Shown: in pieces, positions 10,731 to 21,149 of the stretch | Numbering within the stretch: the stretch's first letter is position 1 | How the letters are laid out: each line of letters opens with the position of its first letter | Assembly (NCBI RefSeq): GCF_036898095.1 | Contig: NC_090763.1 | Coordinates: forward strand, 53,316,285 to 53,380,284 | DNA length: 64,000 nucleotides | Reading direction: 5' to 3' | DNA from: Palaemon carinicauda | Taxonomy: Eukaryota; Arthropoda; Malacostraca; Decapoda; Palaemonidae | The notes under the pieces: generated by a model | Database searches by the model: none | Told to the model about the DNA's origin: nothing | The model's input: only the letters and a program-made list of their open reading frames with translations | Made by a program: the position numbers and the translations under genes

Positions 10731-12654
10731 TGGTGCACCAGTGTCAGTAATGATTCTGAATGTGCACATTGCACAAGTTGATTGTCTCTTGGAGCCTCAC
10801 GCGCTTGAATTACTCATGATCATTCTACTACGAAATCTTAGTTTTCCACCATCCAGTCTGTTCTTTTTTTAGACAACTTGATTTATTCTCAAGTAGAAGA
10901 CCAAGCTGATAGCATGTGTCCTAATACAGTACCCCTCTACTCGCTGAAGCGCTCATGAACAACAGTTTTATATATTAATTGCATGGTTTTTCTTATGTTT
11001 CCTATGTAGTAAAGTGTACCTACATTAGATAATTTTGAGCACAAACTGGCCAGTTGCATAATACTGTTCAGGTGAAACAAAGTACTGTAACAGATGGTAT
11101 CATATTTTGGATAGTTATGTTCTTTTGGTCTGCAAAATAGGTTTTATGTTATTTTGGTCTGTAAAAGTAGATTTTGTTTTTTTGGTCTGCAAAAGCAGTT
11201 TTCATAGTTTTTTTTTTTGTCTGTAAAAGTAGTTTTTATGTTTTTTTGGTCTGCAAAAGTAGTTATGTTTTTTTATGGTCTGCAAAAGTAGTTTTTATGT
11301 TCTTTTGGTCTACAAAAGTAGTTTTTATGTTCTTTTAGCCTGCAAAAGTAGTTATGTTTTTAGCCTGAAAAAGTAATTTTTATGTTCTTTTGGTCTACAA
11401 AAGTAGTTTTTATGTTCTTGTGATCATTTCAACTAAGTTTGTATAGCAGTAACATCTGGCTCTAAGAAGAAATTTTTTGTTTAATTTCTCTATCTCTAGT
11501 CTTCTGTTATAAAAATTGCCGACCATGTAAGAATCCCTACATGAGGAAAGACTAGTGGAGGTGAATGATATAAGCTTTGTACTGCAACATGTCCAGTAGT
11601 GGATCCTCTGACTGATGATACAGCAGAAGGTTTCTTGAAAGGTCAGCTTTGCATACCTTAATGATGGTTAGGTTCCCAATAGAGACTATGGGGCATCAAC
11701 AGCATATTATTAAACTTCCCTAAAACCATTTACTGTTTTTAAGAGTATTGTTTGATAGATTTTGGTCTGTCAAAGTACTATAATGTGCAAAATAGCAGTT
11801 GGCAAGAGTTGCTCTATGTTGCATTTCATTTAGAGATATAGTTAACTAAATTTTCCTGAAAAATTTGTCACTTCTAGAATATATTTGCAGATTTATTTTC
11901 TTTCTAGTAAAGGATTGATTTTAATAAGGATTTAAAATCGTCAGCTTTTTAGTGGTAAGTTCCCGTTGTGTTAAGTTTTGTATTGTTTTTAGCTGGTGTT
12001 TTTTTTCAGTCGGTGATTGGATAATTTTGAATTCTTTATTTAGGTGAACTAATTTATCCCCTTCAGTACAGTATGTTCTTCCTTTTCAATCATGTTGATA
12101 AATTGTATTTTGAGTTTTTTTTTATGTATACAATAAGAAATTGCTCACTCTAATCTCTTTTAAAGCTTTGCTAATTTTTCTTTAATTCAGTGATGCTTAT
12201 GAATGTTGTTGAATTGAGAAACTACAGTACAGTAGTACTATTTACTGATTTTTATTTAGCATTTGATGAAATTCCTTTGAACCTGGAGTCTAGATCTCGG
12301 ATTTAATTTTTATTAGTTTGTCTGTAGAATGTTGTAAATTTTTAGTTACTCCTGCTAAATGTCTATCTGGAGTTTCTCATTTCCAAATATACTATTTGGG
12401 CTAAGAAAGTTTAGTAAATACAGTATTCCTCCAGACATATGTAAATTATATATTTCTTCCATTTTTTATCCTTACTAGTATTGACATCTACAACTTAAGG
12501 AGAGACTAACTATGGTAGGCAGCTCTTCCTCTTAGTTTTTTTCTTTCTCTTTTTTATAGTTTATACATGAAAGATTATTTTTAAAGTTACTGTCTTAAAA
12601 TATTTCCTTTTAATTGTTGATTACTTCTCTTTAAGTTACCTTATTTCCTTTCCT
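10731..12654. other. AT-rich intergenic DNA with one minisatellite
   Basis: Apart from the tandem repeat at 11100-11415 I see only AT-rich non-coding sequence without long ORFs. Confidence 0.5.
11100..11415. repeat. ~30-bp minisatellite, about 10 copies
   Basis: Units of 23-33 bp built on TTCTTTTGGTCTGCAAAAGT followed by AGTTTTTATG. Copies vary in T-run length and by GGTCTGC/GGTCTAC/AGCCTGC substitutions, so it is an older, diverged array. Confidence 0.9.
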
Positions 12655-12724
12655 CACTGGGCAATTTTCCCTATTGGAGCCCTCGGGCTTATAGCATCCT
12701 GCTTTTCCAGATTTGTAGCTTAGC

Positions 12725-12756
<32 letters not shown>

Positions 12757-12818
12757 GAAGTAGTATTAGTATTAGTATTAATATTATTATTATTATTAGT
12801 AGTAGTAGTAGTAGTAGT
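12655..12818. mobile_element. SINE-like repeat with ATT/AGT-run tail
   Basis: CCCTATTGGAGCCCTCGGGC, then TTATAGCATCCTGCTTTTCC and TTGTAGCTTAGCAAG, leads straight into ATT repeats (12728-12755) and ATT/AGT mixtures to 12818. From memory this block with a trinucleotide tail is very common in decapod genomic DNA. The tail suggests retroposition. I see no polymerase III boxes in the visible part. Confidence 0.65.
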
Positions 12819-12874
12819 GGTTGTCATGTGGCATATTGACTTAGTCAGTTTTTCTGGCAATAGCATATCCTCCC

Positions 12875-13350
12875 ACTGTCAGTAGAAGACTGTGAAGGTG
12901 ATAACAAAATCAGCAGGAGACCGTGAAGGTGATCACCATGTCAGCCAGAGACTGTAAAGGTGTTCACAATGTCAGCAAGAGATTATAAAGGTGTTCTCAC
13001 TGTCAAGAGACTGAAGGCTGAGCTCACTGTCAGCAAGAGACTGTGGCTGTGAGCTCCCTGTCAGCAAGAGACTATGGCTGTGAGCTCACAGCTAGCAAGA
13101 GACTATGGCTGTGAGCTCACTGTCAGTGAGTGACTGAGAGCTCACTGTCAGCAAGAGACTGTGAGTGTGATCTCATTGTCAGCGAGACTGTGACTGATCT
13201 TGCTGTCAGTAAGAGACTTTGAAGGTGATCTCGTTGTCAATGATAGACTGGAAAAGGGGTCTCACAGTCAGTGATAGGCTGCAGAGGCATCACTCTATTG
13301 GTAATAGATTGTGAAGGGGATTTTGCTGTCAGTAAGGGTGATCACCCTAG
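12875..13350. repeat. ~34-bp minisatellite, about 14 copies
   Basis: Diverged units around CTGTCAGCAAGAGACTGTG followed by GTGAGCTCA, period about 31-36 bp. The middle copies (13020-13160) are the most alike; the outer copies decay. A short AG run at 13350-13365 follows. The LINE at 13430 begins just after this array. Confidence 0.85.
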
Positions 13351-13624
13351 AGAGAGAGAGAGAGTGGTTCACTGTTGAGTGTGTGTGTGTTTTGGTCTTT
13401 TGTATATGTCCATATGCCAAGGCACTTCCTCCAATTTAGGGGATAGCCGACATCAAACAAATGAATATAAAGGGGAACTTTCCTCTCTTCGTTCCTCCCA
13501 GCCTGACAAGGGACTCAACCAAGTTTGGCTGGTACTGCTATGGTGCCACACCCCACCCTCCCCCGTTATCCACCACAGATGAAGCTTCATAACGCTGAAT
13601 CCCCTTCTGCTGCTACCTCCGCGG

Positions 13625-14997
13625 TCATCTAAGGCGACCGGAGGAAGCAGCAGGTCCTACTTGAACTGTTACAATCGCTCGCCATTCATTCCTATTTCTA
13701 AAACGTTCTCTTGTCCCTCTCGCATCTATCCTCCCATCACCCAGAGCTTTCTTCACTCCATCCATCCACCCAAACCTTGGCCTTCCTCTTGTACTTCTCC
13801 CATCAACTCTTGCATTCATCACCTTCTTTAGCAGACAGCCATTTTCCATTTTCTCAACATGGCCAAACCACCTCAACACATAATATCCACTGTAGCTGCT
13901 AACTCATTTCTTTCACCCGTTCTCACCCTCACTATATCGTTCCTAACCCTACCTACTCGAGATACACCAGCTATACTCCTCAGACACTTCATCTCAACAT
14001 TCAACTTCTGTCTCTCCGTCACTTTCATTCCCTACAACTCGGATCCATACATCACAGTTGGTACTATCACTTTCTGGTACATAACTTTCTTTACATTCAT
14101 GCCCAACCCTCTATTTTTTACTACTCCCTTCACTGCCCCCAACACTTTGCATCCTACACTCACTCTCTTGATGTACATCTGCTTCCTCTCCACCATTTGC
14201 TGCAACAACAGACCCAAAGAACTTAAACTGATCAACCTCCAAGTAACTCCCCATTCAACATGACACCGACCTCGCACCACCTTCCCTTCTCGTACATCTC
14301 ATAACCTTACTCTTGCCCACATTAACTCTCAACTTCGTTCTCTCACATACCCTTCCAAATTCTGTTACTAATCGTCCAAGCTTCTCTTTTGAATCTCCAA
14401 CCAGCACAGTATCATCTGCAAACAACAACAGATTTACCTCCCATTCATGATCATTCTCGTCTACCAGTTTCAATCCTCGTCCAAGCTCTCAAGTATTCAC
14501 CTCTCTCACCACTCCATCAACATACGAGTTAAACAACCATGGTGACATCACATCCCTGTCTCAGCCCCACTCTCACCGGAAACCAATAGCTCACTTCATT
14601 TCCTATTCTAACACATGCTTTACTACCTTTGTTAAAACTTTTCACTGCTTGCAACAACCTTCCACCAACTCCATATAACCTCATCACATTCCACATCGCT
14701 TCCCTATCAACTCTTATCATACGCTTTCTCCAGATCCATAAACGCAACATACACCTCCTTACCTTTTGCTAAATATTTCTCGCATATCTGCCTAACAGTA
14801 GAAATCTGATTCATACATCCCCTACCTCTTCTAAAACCACCCTGTACTTCTAAGATTGCATTCTCTGTTTTATCCTTAATCCTATTAATCAGCACTCTAC
14901 CATACACTTTTCCAACCACACTCAACAAACTAATACCTTGAATTACAACACAAGTGCTCATCTCCCTTAACCTTGGATAGTGGTACAATACATGCAC
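13625..14997 (-). pseudogene. LINE reverse transcriptase and C-terminal region
   Basis: Successive frames read GGFRRGRGCMNQISTVRQ and YVAFMDLEKAYDKS (14997-14707), MWNVMRLYGVGGRLLQAV and VRVGLRQGCDV (14700-14529), then LLLFADDTVLVGDSKEKL (14473-14400), the catalytic FADD box. After a gap the C-terminal segment starts MLRWFGHVEKMENG and contains RSTRGRPRFGWMDGV (13879-13625). These are classic non-LTR RT fingers, palm and tail motifs. Frames are broken at about 14250, 14480 and 14730, so no full protein is made. Confidence 0.9.
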
Positions 14998-15686
14998 AAA
15001 CCCAATCTACTGGTACCATTGACAACACGAAGCACACATATTAAACAATCTCGCCAAACATTCAAGTAGTCACACCTCCTTCCTTCAACATCTCGGCTCT
15101 CACACCATCCATACTAGGTGGTTTTCCTACTCTTTTCATCTAGTGCTCTCCTCACTTCCTCTTTTGTAATCTCTCTCTCTCTCATTCTCAACTCCCATCA
15201 CTGGCACCTCTCCTTTTAACAACCTTCCATTTCCATCTTTCACTCTCTTCAATTCTCGAACCAGCCTTCCTTACTCTCTTCACTTCTTTCCAAAACTACT
15301 ACTACTTATTCTCTTCATATGAGCGACCCAATCCCTGACCCCACTTCAGGTCAGCCGCCCTCTTTGCCTCGGTTACCTTGCGCTTTACTTCCACATTTTT
15401 CTCTCTATATCTTTCATATGTCTCCACACCATTACTCAGCAGCCATTCTTCAAATGGCCTCTTTTTCTCTGACTTTTACCTTCACTCCTTCATTCCACCA
15501 TTCACTGCCGCCTCTCATGCTGCCTCCAACAAACTTCTTTCCACACACATCCCTTGCAATCCCAACAAAATTTTCTTTTACTAACTTCCACTCCTCCTCC
15601 TAAATTTCCAGTTTCTCTTTCACTCTGTCATATGCTATTTTCAAGCTTTCTTGATATTCACTTTTTATCGCCAGTATTATTAACTC

Positions 15687-16160
15687 TTAAACCCCCACTA
15701 GCTCTCTTTTACATCCCCCCACTCTTGCTAAAACTAATATTCCTTCCACCAAAAAATGATCAGACATACCGTTAGCCATACCCCTAAACAAGTGCACATC
15801 TTTCAATCTTCCAAACATTCTTTTAGTTATCAACGCATAATTCTTTAACGCATTTTCTACCACTCTTCCAATTGCCACTCTTACCCATATATTTATCTTT
15901 CTTTTTGAAAAGTTAGACCTTATCACCATCTTTTGCTCAACACACGTATCTACCAGTCTCTCACCACTCTTATTTTCACCTGGTACGCCATACTTCCCAA
16001 TGACACCTACCTCTCCAGTGCCCTCTCTAGCATTTAAGTCGCCAATGACAACTACATAATTCTTTCCACCCAGTCCTTTTACGCACCTAATTAATTCGTT
16101 CCAGTACTCAATCCGCTCTTCTTCACTTTTCTCATATGCTGTCCCATATATGTTTTGGGG
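15687..16160 (-). pseudogene. LINE AP-endonuclease C-terminal half
   Basis: On the minus strand VVVIGDLNAREGTGE (about 16056-16012) is the conserved APE-type NxxD-like box, followed by a segment to GMSDHFLVEGILVLARVG (about 15770-15705), the SDH motif that forms part of the active site in this family. The sequence upstream of 16160 changes abruptly to a G/T-rich region, so the N-terminal half is lost. Confidence 0.85.
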
Positions 16161-16590
16161 AAAAATGGTTTGGTTCTGTGTGAAGGAGAGAGAGGGGTTG
16201 ATGTCTGTGGGTAGTGGGTGTGTTTTGGATAGATGGTTGGGATTGGGTGGGGAGTGAGTGTTGAGAAGAATGCTGTATCTGTTTGGGAAATGTGTGATAT
16301 ATCTCTGTGGGAATTGTGTTATTTTCCGTGAAGGGGGTGGGGAAGAATGTGATTTGAATGTGTAAAGTGTGCGAGAAGAGTAAGCGTGTGATCTCAGTGT
16401 GTGTGGGGACAGTGTTTGTGGTTTCAGTTTTGAGGGAAAGTGTGTGGTATTAGTGTTTGGGAATGTGGGTGTATTTACTTAGGGGGGTGTTGTGGGTGTT
16501 GTTTGTTCTCACTTTAGGGGGAAAAGGGAGTGGTTTTGGGGTGGGTGGGTGTGGAGATTGTGGTCAAAGTGTGATCTCTGAGTGAAAATT
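16155..16590. repeat. strand-asymmetric G/T-rich low-complexity tract
   Basis: More than 400 bp in which the plus strand is almost entirely G, T and A, with many GGG/GGGG runs (for example 16500-16560). Phrases like GTGTGATCTCAGTGTGTG recur loosely, suggesting a decayed minisatellite. No ORF of note. Confidence 0.7.
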
Positions 16591-17859
16591 TCTCTTGTAC
16601 GGTTCCGAGGTCGTTGCATTTGCAGGCCCACTGCACATATTGCTTAGAAATGAAGTAAAGATTGGTGTGCAACAAGCATAAATAAATTCTTGAGTTAAGT
16701 TTTTGAAGTAGATCTCCAATTCAGCATAAGAACTGCCAAAAGCAGTCTTGTTTCCATGCTATACCAATCTTGAGTACAATTGGCTTAAGTTTACTGCAAA
16801 AAGTTTTGCTGGATGCTCGCTATGTTGCAATATTAGCTTTTGTAACTAACTTCTTGTAATTTTTACATGGAGATTTGAACAAAAACTAGGTTTTAAACAT
16901 ACATGAGGATTAAATTTCAATACTGATAGGGTTTGAACATTTCCGTAATTACTGTATTAGTGATAGCTGACAACTTGCTCTAAATTTAAAGAAGAAATTT
17001 AGGATTAGCCTATATAAACCTCTGGGTCTATTGTTAATAAAGGGACAAATTTTCAAGTGTATGACACTATTGCACGCCTTCATAAATAAACTTAATTTCG
17101 ATTTTAGGTTTAATTTGGCTAAATTGTAAGTTTTGTATTATCTCGAATTTGAATTGACACTAAAAAAAATTTTCCTTTATATGGGAGAAGTTAGTTAATT
17201 ACTAGAAGGAAAGACATAAGATGGTGACCATGTAAATGCCCTTGTTTTCATATTAGTGCGATTTGATCCATATAGTTGGCGAAATATTCAGTTAATTTAG
17301 GTTTTAGATATATACTTTACAGTACACTAATCATGTGTAAGCCAGTTTTACTGTACGAAATTGGAAAATTGAGAAATTTCATTGTTGAAATGCAGCAATG
17401 ATGAACTGTGTAAGAATACATCGGTGAAAGTTAATTGCTAACTATGAAGTTATATAGCAAGTGGTCCATGCCAATATACTGTACATTTTTTATATAATCA
17501 TGGCTATTATTAGCACCTGGGTAATGTGTTCATTTAGCAAATGCGAAACGTTAAATGGGTTTTGAAAAGATCAACGATCGGAATTGTCTGCCTCGCACGA
17601 ATATATTTGAGAATTTTGATAGTGGTAGTACGCTAGTAAGTAATCTAATATTTAATTTGAATTAAGTCTTTAGTTACTGATGAGGGCATTTGGAGGTCCT
17701 CTGTATCTAATAAATATAATAGTTCTCAAACATGGTGCTAATGCACCACTGTGTATATTACTCTGTATACGATACTTGAATTTTAGTGGTCAGCTCTACG
17801 AGTTTCTAACATACCATGTTCCTTTGCCTGTCAAAAACCATAAGAAGCAGTTAATTTTT
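16591..17859. other. AT-rich non-coding stretch
   Basis: I see no repeats, domains or credible ORFs here. Confidence 0.45.
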
Positions 17860-18240
17860 TTTCCTAGCTTCCTCGTCGCTCATGCCACAAGTCTGGTTGT
17901 GGACACATTACAGAATGTGCAGCTGTAAGGGCTCGGCCAGACCAAGCGCGGCTAGCAGGGAGGTTAGCGGCAAGAGGTTCCAGCTGATAATTGAAACCTT
18001 AGGTATCTTATGTAGGTGGCCAGATAGGAGTCGCGGGAAGCCTTGCGACTCCTATCTGGCCACCTACATAAGATACCTAAGGTTTCAATTATCAGCTGGA
18101 ACCTCTTGCCGCTAACCTCCCCGCTAGCCGCGCTTGGTCTGGCCGGGCCCTAAAGCGGTGCAGCCTGCAGGAAGTTCAGACATTATTTATCTCCTACACA
18201 GACAGCATAGCTTGCATACTTTGATATTCGATTTCCATAG
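17860..18240 (-). mobile_element. retroelement 3'-end unit split by a MITE
   Basis: The flanks of the MITE, CTTCCTCGTCGCTCATGCCAC...GTGCAGCTGTAA on the left and AGCGGTGCAGCCTGCAGG...CTCCTACACAGACAGC on the right, join into one copy of the ~120-bp unit seen singly at 24.55 kb and 27.4 kb and seven-fold at 50.57-51.41 kb. At 27.4 and 51.4 kb that unit directly follows the C-terminal coding end of a reverse-transcriptase element, so it is most likely its 3' UTR. Confidence 0.8.
17929..18150. mobile_element. PIF/Harbinger-like MITE, 222 bp, TSD TAA
   Basis: An almost perfect foldback. GGGCTCGGCCAGACCAAGC at the left end matches the reverse complement of the right end with one or two differences, and the arms pair nearly to the centre, leaving a loop of about 10 bases (GGGAAGCCTT) near 18035. 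It is flanked by TAA on both sides (17926-17928 and 18151-18153). A 3-bp TWA duplication with GG-starting ends is typical of PIF/Harbinger. The interrupted host repeat gives an independent empty-site reference (GGTGTAAAACGCTGC in other copies). Confidence 0.88.
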
Positions 18241-18254
18241 TGTCTTGTATATCG

Positions 18255-19400
18255 GGTAACGTTTTAGGTTGGTGACTAATTTCCTTAATCATAGTCTTCT
18301 TCTTCCCAGCTTTATCCCTAATTGTGGTTGCCATTTTTTTTATAACATTTTAGGTTGGTGACTAATTTCGTTAATCATAGTCATCGTCGTCTTCCCAGAT
18401 TTATCCCTGATTGGGATTGCCATTTTTAACAACTTTTTAGGTTGATGGCTGATTTCCTTAATCATAGTCTTCTTCTTCTTCCCAGCTTTATCCCTAATTG
18501 TGGTTGCCATTTTTAATAACATTTTTGGTTGGTGACTAATTTCCTAATTTCTTTAATCATAGTCTTCTTCTTCTTCTTCTTCTTCTTCTTCTTCTTCTTC
18601 TTCTTCTTCCCAGCTTTACCCCTAATTAGGGTTGCCATTTTTAATAACGTTTTTGGTTGGTGACTAATTTCCTTGATCATAGTATTCTTCCCAGCTTTAT
18701 CCCTAATTCCCTAAGTGGGGTTGCCACTTTTAATAACTGTTTAGGTTGGTTGGTGACTAATTCTTAATCATTATCTTCTTCCCAGCTTTATCTCTATTGG
18801 GGTTGCCATTTTTATAACATCTTAGGTTGGTGACCAATTTCCTAATTTCCTTAAGCATAGTCTTCTTCTTCTTCTTCTTCTTCTTCTTCTTCTTCCCAGC
18901 TTTATCCCTAATTGGGATTGCCATTTTTAATAACTTTTTGGGTTGATGACTAATTTCCTTAATCATAGTCGTCTTCTTCTTCTTCTTCTTCCCAACTTTA
19001 TCCATGATTGGGGTTGCCATTTTTAATAACTTTTTGGGTTGATGACTAATTTCCTTAATCATAGTCGTCTTCTTCTTCTTCTTCTTCCCAACTTTATCCA
19101 TGATTGGGGTTGCCATTTTTAATAACTTTTTGGGTTGATGACTAATTTCCTTAATCATAGTCGTCTTCTTCTTCTTCTTCTTCCCAACTTTATCCATGAT
19201 TGGGGTTGCCATTTTTAATAACTTTTTGGGTTGATGACTAATTTCCTTAATCATAGTCGTCGTCGTCTTCCCAACTTTATACCTAATTGCGGTTGTCATT
19301 TTTAATAACTTTTTAGGTTGGTGACTAATTTCGTTATTCATAGTCTTCTTCTTCCCAGCTTCATCCCTAATTGGGAGTGACATTTTTAATGCCTCTTCAA
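18255..19400. repeat. ~85-105-bp minisatellite with internal CTT runs
   Basis: About 12 copies built from TTCTTCCCAGCTTTATCCCT, AATTGGGGTTGCCATTTTTAA and GGTTGGTGACTAATTTCCTT segments. CTT runs inside the units have expanded to different lengths (longest at 18560-18610). The central copies at 18960-19260 are nearly identical. On the minus strand the array stays open for 216 codons (18757-19407) with lysine-rich repeats, which I take as a by-product. The first unit grows out of the retroelement end at 18220-18270. Confidence 0.9.
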
Positions 19401-19519
19401 TATTCACCCCAGCCCTGTGTCATTTCCTCCTAATAAAAATAAATTTTATGCAGATTGTAGCCATTTGCATCTACACTTCTAGTAGATGTGCCAACAGTCA
19501 TAGTGGTGTGGAGAGAACA

Positions 19520-19780
19520 AAGAAGAACTTGGATCCGAACCTGAACCCATAATCCTTTCTCCTTATATCATCTCCAGTGCAATCTTTCCAACGGTCTTAG
19601 GTATTCCTCTCCTTGTTCTATCCACATTCATCATTTGTCACGAGTTGCACTTCTCTTCTTGTCTGCTGGCCATACCATTTTAACCTTGCATCTTGCACTT
19701 TCTACTCTTTCTAAATTTTTCTTGAATCTTGACAGGTAAACAATTTCTGCTCTGTTCTATCATCTGCCTCCCTTCACAAC
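19520..19780 (-). pseudogene. LINE C-terminal remnant
   Basis: Minus-strand frames give RLKWYGQQTRREVQLVTN and, after a frameshift, NVDRTRRGIPKTVGKIALE. These match the usual LINE tail pattern of a WYGH-type motif followed by RGRPKxRW. Strongly decayed; no RT part is seen next to it. Confidence 0.5.
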
Positions 19781-21120
19781 TGGGAAAGCTTCCCATTTTC
19801 ATTTTTACTTTTATAATTTTCTTTTAAGTCTTATATACAACGCTGTTTTTATCAAAATGTCCTCATTGATATTGGTAGTAACTGACTTGGCTCTCTCTTT
19901 TCTTAGGACAGCCAGTTTTTTCAATGACTTTTAGTTTATTTTTTGTATCTGTTTTCCATATTAATCTTATCTGGAATGACTTGAGGTAGATCATTAGCAC
20001 CTGACCCATTCTTCTGCTTTCAGAATATCTATTTCTCTTATTTCATTTAGCACCTTGCATAAATCCTTGACGTATATATTTAAGCGAAGCATCTTTAAAG
20101 TGGAATAAATATTACAATGTAATAGGGAGTGATGACTGATTACTAGGGGTCAGATGACTACACAATGATAGATTTGCTGCTAAAAAGGTTAATCGGGAAA
20201 ATTTTAGCAGGGTTGACAAATTACTGGTTCAAATGGTGTCGTTTGGTATCTGTATGAAATAGCCTGTTTAATGAAGCCTAATATTTTTTTCAACTTAATT
20301 TTTAAATGTGTGAATGTACTTGTTGAATAGTATTTAATCAGTTTCATATCAACATTGTTTGAATATTAATGATGGCTGAACCTCAATGATTCCAATTGTC
20401 TCTTGTAACTAGTGTGATCCAATGTGTTACCTAATGATTGGACTTATGCTGGAAGACTATCACATCAGCTGCTGATACTTATTCCTGAACTCATTTCCCT
20501 GAACTCATTTCGTCTATGGTGAAAAAAAGTTCAAAATGACGAATATGAATTAATAGCACCGTCTGCGAGATAAAGTTGTACTTTCAAAATCCAGACTATC
20601 CCAGTTGGTTGAATGCAAAATTTAGTTGTACAGTACTTTCAAACTAGTTAAACTTAAAGTAAAAAGACGAGAAATTGTTAAGCATACTTATCATTGCTAC
20701 AATGTTTCAAATGTAACTCGCCCCCATTGTTAGCCACAATTTGTGACCTAGATGACTTAATCGGCCAACATTCTTCCAAGTTTTCAATTAACGCTCTGCT
20801 CATTTGTAGTATGGTGATGCTCATGGAGTCTTAATGTCGTAAAGTTCCAGCTTACTGACTGTCTGTCATGTCACCATAGTTAATAGACAAAACACTTTTG
20901 ATTCTCCTTTTTGTGGCTTAATTATAAATTGAAATATTTCATTAGTAGCATTTTCAAAGTTATAGTATGTGTATCAAATTGTAAAATAAGGAAACTTATC
21001 ATTTATAATTTGTTGCAAATGTTTTATTCTTTATAAAAATCAATATTTGATAACCTATTTTTTAACTTCCTCCAATTTCTTATTCTTAGGAAAACATTTT
21101 ATGGAAACATTGATGTCAGC
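19781..21120. other. non-coding stretch
   Basis: AT-rich, no credible ORF or tandem repeat seen. Confidence 0.4.
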
Positions 21121-21149
21121 AGTAAAAACAAATTAATAGACTTAAATTT

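Larger units (their letters stand above)
13430..16160 (-). mobile_element. 5'-truncated non-LTR retrotransposon (LINE-1 of window)
   Basis: Read on the minus strand the order is AP endonuclease C-terminal part (16160-15690), linker, reverse transcriptase (about 14997-14255), C-terminal region (13879-13625) and a 3' UTR of about 195 bp ending near 13430. The 3' UTR is a sequence I know as a frequent decapod repeat. About 2.7 kb remain; the beginning of the endonuclease and any ORF1 are missing, as in typical incomplete target-primed insertions. It carries several frameshifts. I do not assign a clade. Confidence 0.9.

Noticed and set aside
13711..15775. Plus-strand ORFs such as 13859-14263 and 15319-15603
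   Set aside because: They are antisense shadows of the minus-strand LINE.
18757..19407. 216-aa lysine-rich ORF on the minus strand
   Set aside because: It is the reading of a minisatellite with GAA/GAAG runs; unit length and frame vary between copies.
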